From: Spongilla lacustris
Taxonomy: Eukaryota; Porifera; Demospongiae; Spongillida; Spongillidae
Length of the DNA: 64,000 nt
Assembly: GCA_949361645.1 (NCBI GenBank)
Contig: OX442426.1
Location: 4,329,327 to 4,393,326 of the forward strand
Reading direction: 5' to 3'
The notes under the pieces are model-generated. The model saw nothing but the letters and a program-made list of their open reading frames with translations, ran no database searches and was not told the origin of the DNA. Made by a program: the position numbers and the translations under genes. Of this stretch, positions 55,631 through 64,000 are shown piece after piece (position 1 is the first letter of the stretch; each line of letters begins with the position of its first letter).

Positions 55631-58600
55631 CTGGAGACATAATTGCAGAACATAAAATGACATTTTAAAATTAATTTATAATTTCACATAAAGTTTTACA
55701 CTTGTAGCTTTCACATACATATACATGCAAGTGCTTAAGAGAGGGGCAAATTTAGGCCTGGGCCTTCATGGGGTTTGCCCTCGTAACTTAACATATCTTG
55801 AGCACTATTTCACAATGCGACTAAAAGCATTCTGAGCAGCTGAATTTTTCCTTGTCCAGACTGTTTATAACCAATCACAGCATTTTATTCAATCCTATTA
55901 CTGCCTGATTCACGGTCCTCACACTTCTAAGAGCAAGGACCACGAATCAGGCAGTGTGGGAGCTTCAGGGTCTGGACTGTGGGGGAGATAAGTACATGTA
56001 TATAGTTTCTTCAACAAAATGTGAATTTTCTTCTAAGAAAATCATGCTGTTTGAGACGAGGACCAGTGTTGCCGCAGTAAGGTCAGGCCATCCGGTAGCC
56101 GTCAAAAATTGCCAATTTTTGTACTGACCATCACTGATCATGGACTGCCACTACACCTGGCTGTCTGAATCAGGATGTATGGTGGCCGTTATATTTGGCG
56201 GCTGACCATCAAAAATATCAGCCAGTCTTTGATGGTCAGTATAATTAATTAATTGGAACGATAATGTATACAATCTAGTGGCGGAACAGGAGGGAATTCA
56301 CACAGTTTCTTAAATGGCGGCTGTAACAATTTGTGTATTCCAGTATCACTAAACCTGAATGCAAAAGCAGGCTGCCCGGCTTCCCTGACCACCAGGTGTG
56401 AGATTTGACAGTTTTGGCGGTCAGAAATTGCTATGACCATGTGGAATAGTCTGCAAACGCTTGGCTGTCATATGGCAACCGGTGTGATTGCACAGTTGTA
56501 CCATTGCAGCATACAGACCCAGGACAATCTGGCCCAAAAATACCCATGTTTCGACACTACCATCTCAAACTTCTTCCTAACTTTATAAACTGCTAGCAGC
56601 CCCCATCCAAATTCAAATAGTCACCCTTTAATTTTTATAGTAAGCCTTTGATTTTGTATTTTTGGGACATACATGTAGTTAATACCAGTTTGCTGTCCAA
56701 TCCACTTGTGTTTGATCGATTCCTGAGTGCGATGGCCAATCCAAATCACACCAAAATTACACCACATCAACTTCATTGCATGTGGAATCGGTATAAAATA
56801 ATTTAGAGTGGGATGGCCATGGAATCACATGGGACATCAAGAAATGGTCTCCTTTACATGAACATGTAGGAGCATAACCTGGCCATTTCTATGGATTGTA
56901 GCCTGCTGTATTAACTGTTGATTCAGTATGCCTTTGTGGTTTGTTACCTTCATGTCCAGCACTCTAAGTTATTTTATATTCCCCATGTGATGTAGTTGAT
57001 GTGGTGTAATTTTGGTGAGATTTGGATTTGCCATGCACTCAAGAAACAAAAAAAACACTAGTGAATGGGATGGCAAACTCGGCTGATTAATAACTAGTAT
57101 TAACTTTCCTGCTATTCTCATACCCTATGAGATAGCTTTCAATTGATATCACTAGATCACATGAATGCAACAACTTAACCAATAATTGCCGGATGTAAGG
57201 TATACCTTACGTTCGTAAGGTATACCTTACAATTTTCAAGTAAAAAATGCAGCGTATAATTTGGCGATTTGCGATCGAAGTATTGGTATATAACAGATTT
57301 CAATGGACCAGGCTCTAACCGCCACGAGCTGCCATATCAGCCACTAGTGCCGTTCTTGCGATACATGCCGCTGAGTAGCAAACGGTATCGAAGTGTGGTT
57401 TATAAATCAATTGATGTTCGCGTAAGGCACGGCATAGAAAAACACTGTCTTTGAAGGTACTGCAGTTCCACAACCAAAGAAGAGCAAGTTTTAGTGTTCA
57501 ACAGAATGTTAGAAGAAAGTTTCCTACTCTGAACTTCGAACCACGTTTTCTACAGGAATGCAATTAGTACCTCTAGCGATGCCATCGCCGCTTCATCACG
57601 ACATCGCCCGGCAGAAGCCCCGGCCTGCCCACCCCGAACGGATGAATGGTGAATATGATGATAGAATAGATGTAAAAAAGTGCGAAGAAAAAGATGGAGA
57701 TGATGATGATTGCTTAGAATGTGCCCGATAACAGCCTCATAGACAGAAATAGGAGGTGCTCGGTACCGCACGTTCATCCGACAGTGTGCAACATATCAGT
57801 ATCCATGAGGATTTGCGAATTAAATGACCTAGTGAACATCCTCAGCTCAAGACTGCCAGCATCATGATTTAATGCATATATGTACTTGAAATAAACGGCA
57901 ACAGCCCTACAGGTATATAAAGCATCCAAATACCTAGCCAGCTTTACCATTTTAGTACTGCAAGCTTATATATCAGATGTAACAATCTGTAGTGTATGGT
58001 CCTAAACCAGGACACATCTGTATACTGCAAAACTTAAAGTTCAATTGTGCAGTGAATGAAGTGAGCTAGCTAAATGGTATTTGAACAATTATTGGTTGCC
58101 AAAGTCAATATCATTGTGCTGATATGCTTTCACTCCACTTGGTTTCTTCAGAATACTTGATTTTGGTTACTTAATATGTAGTATGTGATATCAGTACAAC
58201 AGTGAATTGATTTTGTTTGAAATTTATTTATATAAAAGTTACCTTTATTGCATAGCACAATCCCAGTAAATGTTGACAATTTCGTTTAAAATATATATAT
58301 ATATATAGATAGCTTTTCAGTGTATTTTAGTTGGTTAATAATATGGATATTTAACTTTTGAAGTGATTTTTACAAACTTTCAAACATAATAATATCATTG
58401 TCACTTGTACTTGTAACCAATTCAAACTTGATTTCAAAAGATTTGATTTTAAGTTAATTAACTATTTAATTTGTTTATGGCAGTAATTGTCTGCTTAATG
58501 GGAACAATAAAGCAGGTTATTCCAGCTAGATAAATATTACAATTATGGAGCTATGACACTTCAAATGTGAACATAGTGTTTAAAAACACATATTTATTTG

Positions 58601-60729
58601 TATATTTTATGGTTTTTCATGCCTAGTGGTGGCAGTTTTGCACAGTTGAGCAATTGAGTGACATTGGTACTTACACTGGTTTATAACATACATGAAAAAT
58701 TTAAATTAATTCATTTGGAATGAATAATGTTCTTCAGAACATTAAAAGCCCAACGTAAGGTATACCTTACGTTTTCGTAAGGTATACCTTACGTTTTTTT
58801 CAGGCAATTATAGGTTAAGAGGAAACACAGTACAAAAACATGCAAAAGGCCACCACATATCGTCCCAATGAATCAAATTGGGCAATTAATTCCTGTTAGC
58901 AGTATATAAAGTTGTGAAGAAGTTTGCGATGGTACTGCCGAAATGTGGGTACTCTTGGGCCAGATTGTCCCACCCGTATTATTACATCATTATACATGTA
59001 TATGTACTTGTTAGTTCATACTTCTAGACAATTCAGTAGCTCGATGGGGAAGCTTTTACAGTGCTCCCCAAGCCCCATAGCGTTATACGCCTGTTGGACC
59101 CATAATGAATAAAAATAAATGTTGTGAGAGCAGTTCTTGCATAGTTTGTTATACATTGTGTACACAAAAAGTGTTTGTTTCTGGGGCTCCAATCACAATG
59201 GGAGAACTTGCAATGCTGCCCCTACCCCTGGCGGTTTGTATCGATTCAGAATAACAGAACCATGCACTTTTATTATGGTGGCAACGGCTTTGCCAGTCTC
59301 ACTGAGCCTAAATATGTACTATATATATATACTGCATGACATAAGGGCATGGGATATATTTTTGCCCAGGGCACAGGGCTGGCTCTAGGCAGCCCTGTGT
59401 ACATTGTACATGTACAAGTATAATCTTGAGTATTACAAAGTGAACATGTATACATCTTCACAGATCATTTGAACAAATATCTGCTTCCTCAGTAACCTTT
59501 TATGACTTTCACAAGTGCTATCAGGAATAAGAGTCAGATGCCACAGATGAAATTTTAAAACCACTGCGTAAGGTTATGAGTTATTAATTAGAGCAGTCAA
59601 GCGTTAAATCATACTTTCACAACATGATCAGATACTGTACATGACCGCACACTGAATAGTACAAGTACATGGTGTATAGTACATGATAGCATATGTACAT
59701 GTACTGTGTATGTATATGTTACATGTATTAAATGAATGCACTGTAATGTATTACTTTAAATAAACAGCATGCAGGGGTCGAAATATACTTTTTAAAGCTA
59801 CCTACAATGCAGTGTGGTTTGCTTATTACGCATCTGCACCTGAATTGCTCTGCATACACCTGCCATGCATACATGCGTTGGGCCCACAAAATCACTTGTG
59901 GATAGCACATGACCTACACACCGGTGCCACATCTACACGGTGTTTCTCAATCAAGGAAAATTGAATTAACCACAAGCAGTTAATTAATTAGTAATCATTT
60001 AAAGTTTTAACAGCAAAAGAAGACATGCTGGTGAAATAAGATTAATATAATTTTGAATGGTTAATTAATATTGATAAAAGTTTCAAAACCCCTATTCATT
60101 TCATAAATGTAGGGTAGGTGGTTAGCAAACTGTAAAAACTTGCAATGTACTTGATTTAGGGGCCATTGTATAGATAGAATCGATAGAATGTATTAATAAA
60201 TTCGGCCAGGTTGATAGTATTTAAATTCAAGGAAATGTTGAAAAGCTTTTGGATGCCTCTGAAATGGCATGTTTCTAATTAGGCGTTATTTGTTATTTGA
60301 ACATTTAGTAACAATTTTAACTGATTGTGGTTAATTTTTCTTGGTTGTGAAATGCCCTGTATCTACATGTACATGCATTGTGAGTAGTAGTATCACGACT
60401 TGTGCACACACTTTCCCTGCTTCCAGTCCATCTACATGTGTATCAAAAGCTGTTCACGGAATCCTATTTGTGGATCAATAGGCCAGGTGATGTGCCAGCA
60501 GAGAATGTAATAAGAATCAGCACTGTGCAGATAGGCAAACACAGGCATGTTTGAAAGAGCAGTGGATGAAGTGGTACATGTACATGTACATGTAGTTGGT
60601 GGTTAATCTTCCACAACAAAAATTCATTTAATATCGAGGTGTGCAGAGAAGCTCTGAAACTGAACTTTACACCAATGATACAAAATAGTGCAGTGACATT
60701 ATTTTAAAGCGGTTACAATGATCTAATTG

Positions 60730-60761
<32 letters not shown>

Positions 60762-63638
60762 TTCATGTGCATGTAATATACACATAGGCAAGTAATGGCA
60801 TAAATTAGATATGCACTTGTATACTGCCCCTAAGATGCGTAGCATTTACAAAAAATAGATAAATCAACATTGTTCAGCATTAACCTAAACGTTCTTTCTG
60901 AGGATGATTTAACAACAGTGTCAGGCAGTGAGTTCCAAATTGAGTACCAACAGTTGCAAAATAATTGGATACACAAACTGTGCTTTGCTTCTCATAAGTT
61001 AGCATTTCATATAGATTCAAAGGGGAAAAAATGCATGTTGTTTTTGTACATCAGGCCGCCTGCATCAGGTGGATTAAGCCTAAATGAACCTGCACTGCAC
61101 TTAATTTGCCTGCCCAATATTTAGCACCCTGGCATGTGTAATATTTTAAATATATAATACACTTTATACCATCTCACCATAACGCATTCTTCTGACTTCA
61201 CACGTGAATCATTGAAGCAATACCATTGGTTGTTTCGACATCCAAATGCTATATCTGAACATAACAGAAACTTCAGTAAACTATCTAATGACTACACCTG
61301 CTACTACTCTAGAGATACATTATTACATTAGAGCAACTACATACATGTAGACACATACATGTAACAATAATAGTACAGCTGACATACAATGTACATGTGC
61401 AATGTACATGTGCATATACATGTAAGATGAAGGTTTCTCATTTCACCACCAGCAAGCAGTTTGTAGAAAGGGTGATGTTTAAGGTCTACAGCTAAATGTA
61501 CATATATGTTCACATTGCCATTGCGTATTCAAATAGTTTGTACATAATGTATATGTGTACATATGTAGATGACATCCATTATGAACAACATGTACATGTG
61601 GTTGTAAGCCAATTCAAGATTTGAAGCATGTAAATTTCTTACTCCATTTGATTTATACAACTGTGCTAACTAAATTTCAGTACATGTATTATGTAAATGT
61701 AATAAATGGACTTACAATGGCCTCCATTAATGCCTCCACTGTGGCTGATAACAGCAATCAGCTTGAATTTCGGAGTGCAAGTTTGATTTGACATGATATT
61801 CCCGTCAGGTTGAAGGCTATAAAAAATTACATGAATATAATGACACTGAGCTAATTAAATATCCTGTAAAAAAATTGTTTGTTGAATTTTAAAAAACCTG
61901 CTGGATCTAGGATTTCCCGCTGAGCAGTGCACTTATGTGGTAAAGGGGAGTGCAGTGATGCAAGTCTTCTAAGGAATTATCTCGACATGTACATGTACAA
62001 CCTGCCTACGAGATCAAGACAATACACATATATATCTGCATGTATACTGTTATAAACTCACTGTGATGATTAAGTATGTGGGTACGCCCTTCTCAAACCC
62101 TCTCCCTCCCTCCCTCCACCAATCCAACACTGTGTGAACCTCACTTAAATCTGGTAGGGCTATACATGTACATGTAACCAGTGATGCAAGGCTAGAGCAT
62201 TAACAATATACATGTATATGTACATGTAAATGTAAGACAGTTTACAATTCTGGTATCAAATTTCAATTGTTTATACATGTGTATGCGTATATGCATACTG
62301 AGGGTGCAGCACTTTTTCTTTTAACAATTGCACCATTGTATCCTACTATAAGCTAATGTGAAAAAAGTAATTGCACAATTGAATGAGTAAAGATGGACAA
62401 AATAGTTTATACCAAGTACATGTACAGTTATTGAATGTGAAGTTCACCTTATTGGGAATTTGACAGATGTATCCACTTTTGTTTTCTTTCCATGTCTATG
62501 ACGAAAGAGAAATATGTAGGCTACTACAGTATGAAGTTAATAACACATATCTCATCATTGATCCTATACAAAAGTACATGTACAGTGTAGGTGTCCCAAA
62601 TACCACTGCAAAGAAATCATTAAACCATATGTTTAACTACTGTTATGGTTCTAAACCAAAACAGCCAACTACATGTACATATAAATTGAGAAATGGCAGT
62701 TATTAGTTTTTACATAAAGAGAATCTAGTAAGGTAATAGCATTCATATTCATCCTGGGGAATTTATATTTCTGCTCTAAAACTAGCCATTTCATGTATGC
62801 CAGGTGTTGTAACTTTTACTAAGAGTGCATGTATTTTAACAGCTACAGACAATGGAACCTGCCCTGTTATTACTATATGACATTATTTACTTGCACGTTT
62901 AATAAATTCAATTCAATTCCATACCTGTACTTTATAATCAAATTACATATATACATGTTTTTGTGAAATTTGGAGACCCTTGTACATGTGCACATATTGT
63001 AAAGCAGAATATTTGTGGTACTCATACTAATATAACAAGAAGGCAACATATTATGATAACATGACAAGGCAATGTTAGAGGCAAAGATTGTATATTATTT
63101 CAGCAAATCAATACTTACATGTCATTTTGAAACCTATTGAGATAAATCATCAATATGTTTGGCATTTGAGATATTCTCATGTTTTTTTCCGAATCTGCTG
63201 TCTTTCCACATTTGGAGCAATTCCTTAAAAGAAGTGGTGTTGTTTATACATAACCAATGTGACCTTACGTCACTTACCAAATTTTCCCTTCAAAAAAACT
63301 TGCTAGACAATCTTCAAGTGTGCAAGTATTCTGGTATAATGACAAATTGAAAAGAGACTCCTTCATAAGATATCATCCTCCATGCTACAACTTACTTGCC
63401 CTTGATTCTTAGCAGTTGGAATTGATAGTGACAAGAACATAAACGGATCAAACTTGTAAACGAACTAAAAGAGATTTTGAAGTATCAGATCCTTCCTAAT
63501 TTGCATACATGTACACGCATGTACCTCATTACACTTTCCACACTTGATGCATGACTGAAGCTGCCCTTCAAATGCATCAGATATTACTGATTCACCATGT
63601 TTGGCCAAATACATCAACCAGCTCAATTGTGCTTCTTT
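55532..63638 (-). CDS. Ubiquitin-specific protease, gene B (8 exons, 5' end outside window)
   Basis: Eight exons with canonical splice sites: 63525-63638, 63396-63464, 63278-63330, 63119-63223, 62448-62495, 61716-61816, 61178-61254 and 55532-55630. They parallel gene A exon by exon in phase and order. Landmarks: SVISDAFEGQLQSCIKCGKC, FVYKFDPFMFLSLSIP, TCTLEDCLASFFEGKI, NCSKCGKTADSEKN, PNILMIYLNRFQND, FKLIAVISHSGGINGGHY with the catalytic His, WYCFNDSRVKSEECVM and AYLLLYQKEQDDDQQPNWRY. Function inferred: deubiquitinating cysteine protease. The Cys box and start lie beyond 64000. Every visible exon is open, so both paralogues appear intact. A downstream exon equal to A9 was not found; a palindromic element occupies the expected area. 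Confidence 0.8.
55650..56521. other. Intronic sequence, weak internal repeats
   Basis: Inside the B7-B8 intron. Short words such as GGCGGCTG, TGACCATC and GATGGTCAGT recur in both orientations between 56090 and 56480, suggesting an unassigned small element. Confidence 0.3.
56689..57072. mobile_element. Small foldback element
   Basis: Left arm 56689-56815 pairs with right arm about 56960-57072 through GTTTGCTGTCCAATCCACT-like ends, TGGCCAATCCAAATC, ACACCAAAATTACACCACAT and TATAAAATAA.TTAGAG blocks. Loop about 145 bp. Non-coding. Confidence 0.65.
57179..58814. mobile_element. Non-autonomous piggyBac-like element with paired palindromes
   Basis: TTAA flanks both sides (57175-57178 and 58815-58818). 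The ends are CC(A/T)ATAATTGCC inverted repeats. Each end carries two copies of the perfect palindrome GTAAGGTATACCTTAC: 57195-57210 and 57215-57230 at the left, 58755-58770 and 58777-58792 at the right. No transposase frame is present; an open frame at 57269-57454 has no recognisable domain. TTAA plus subterminal palindromes resembles the coding piggyBac at 37079-39688, but the motif sequence differs. Confidence 0.75.
58971..61177. other. Intronic sequence with simple repeats
   Basis: Part of the B7-B8 intron. Contains an (AAT)n run at about 60730-60761 and several ACATGTACATGT blocks. No exon recognised. Confidence 0.4.
60730..60761. repeat. (AAT)n microsatellite
   Basis: About ten AAT units with no LINE attached; could serve as an empty-site comparison for the (TAA)n-associated LINE family. 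Confidence 0.9.
61178..61254 (-). CDS. USP gene B exon B7
   Basis: 77 bp, IAFGCRNNQWYCFNDSRVKS then EECVM. Confidence 0.85.
61716..61816 (-). CDS. USP gene B exon B6 (His box)
   Basis: 101 bp, LQPDGNIMSNQTCTPKFKLI then AVISHSGGINGGHY. Same length and phase as A6. Confidence 0.85.
62448..62495 (-). CDS. USP gene B exon B5
   Basis: 48 bp, HGKKTKVDTSVKFPI; same length and phase as A5. Confidence 0.8.
63119..63223 (-). CDS. USP gene B exon B4
   Basis: 105 bp, NCSKCGKTADSEKNMRISQM then PNILMIYLNRFQND; second CxxC and the L.I.L.RF block. Confidence 0.85.
63278..63330 (-). CDS. USP gene B exon B3
   Basis: 53 bp, NTCTLEDCLASFFEGKI, matching the USP TLEDCL block; five codons shorter than A3. Confidence 0.8.
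63396..63464 (-). CDS. USP gene B exon B2
   Basis: 23 codons, FVYKFDPFMFLSLSIPTAKN then QGQ; three codons longer than A2. Confidence 0.8.
63525..63638 (-). CDS. USP gene B exon B1
   Basis: 38 codons, KEAQLSWLMYLAKHGESVIS then DAFEGQLQSCIKCGKCNE; FxGQ block and first CxxC. Confidence 0.8.
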
Positions 63639-64000
63639 CTGTACAAATAAACAAAAATCTGCATGAAATCTAAGTGTACATATACAATGTACACATACTG
63701 TAAGCATAAATGAGCAATTATAACACATCAAAAAGCAATTAAACCATTTACAAACTGAGCAGGTATTGAACTGAATTGAATTGAATTAAATATTATTTTA
63801 AACAAGGTTATCAGTAAAACATTTGCCTCCAACCCCCTCTCCTTTGAATGATGGGTAACAGAATACATTTCAGCAAAGTAAAGCATACATGTACACTGTA
63901 GCAATTTATGAAAAATTTACTTCACCCAAACAAACACGAATTAAACATGTACATGTACATGTCTGTCATCTCATGACCATTGCTACATGTACAGTAGGTG
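63639..64000. other. Intron of USP gene B at window edge
   Basis: AT-rich with ACATGTACATGT motifs. The exon matching A0 of gene A was not recognised here and probably lies beyond the edge. Confidence 0.35.

Larger units (their letters stand above)
56522..58970. mobile_element. TIR element interrupted by two others
   Basis: Left end 56522-56608 and right end about 58884-58970 are inverted repeats of about 85 bp beginning GGACAATCTGGCCCAA and including TACCCA..TTTCG and CAAACTTCTTC. The TIR-bounded interval now contains a foldback element (56689-57072) and a piggyBac-like element (57179-58814). The host element itself seems to have had little other content. Confidence 0.65.

Noticed and set aside
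57269..57454. 61-codon frame inside the piggyBac-like element as captured gene
   Set aside because: No recognisable motif and length within chance for this composition.
1..64000. tRNA or rRNA genes
   Set aside because: No cloverleaf-compatible sequence with A and B boxes or rRNA core was recognised by eye; a covariance-model scan would be needed for a firm negative.

Overview
This window reads as nuclear DNA of an animal. Coding exons are small and split by GT..AG introns, genes are sparse, simple repeats such as (ATT)n and (GGGA)n are common, and most recognisable coding sequence belongs to eukaryotic transposable elements (TEs). AT-rich non-coding DNA is peppered with the self-complementary motif ACATGTACATGT. 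A marine invertebrate, possibly a sponge, fits the TE repertoire, but that is inference; nothing here fixes the species.

Host genes, all on the minus strand: (1) a long alanine-rich coiled-coil exon (221-1902) with an internal 441-bp duplication; (2) the last four exons of a small coiled-coil protein (5794-6313) ending in a basic, Cys-rich tail with a CaaX-type terminus (CNLL); (3) two tandem paralogous ubiquitin-specific proteases (USPs). USP gene A has exons from 50654 down to 32922. USP gene B has exons from 63638 down to 55532 and continues past the right edge. Matching exons have the same lengths or differ by whole codons, and the same phases. Together they show both CxxC zinc-finger pairs, the GGHY histidine box and the WYCFND motif; the Cys box is not in the window.

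Mobile DNA fills the rest. 4.1-5.1 kb: palindromic and TIR elements. 6.7-7.9 kb: decayed transposase-like pseudogenes. 8.05-12.67 kb: a decayed Ty3/Gypsy element with both LTRs. 13-20.9 kb: a GGGA repeat, a hairpin, a 2.2-kb foldback element with a nested MITE, a Mutator-type element carrying a RecQ-helicase fragment, a hAT-like pseudogene with a microinversion, and a gag/RT chimera. 22.1-24.15 kb: a jockey/CR1-type LINE. 24.3-31.2 kb: two head-to-tail R2/R4-like LINEs separated by (ATT)n; another copy lies at 52.3-54.6 kb.

Inside USP gene A: an older RT fragment split by a second foldback element (34281-35785, TSD TGAT), a piggyBac transposon (37079-39688, TTAA ends), a gag-like remnant, and a 2.8-kb transposon with ~230-bp TIRs. 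The A5-A6 intron is about 11.8 kb against 0.63 kb for the equivalent intron in gene B. Gene B's own large intron holds a nest of three elements, including a non-autonomous piggyBac-like element with paired 16-bp palindromes. Strong candidates for something undescribed are the LINE family with a (TAA)n association, the RecQ-carrying Mutator element, the foldback family and the 51-kb palindromic motif array.
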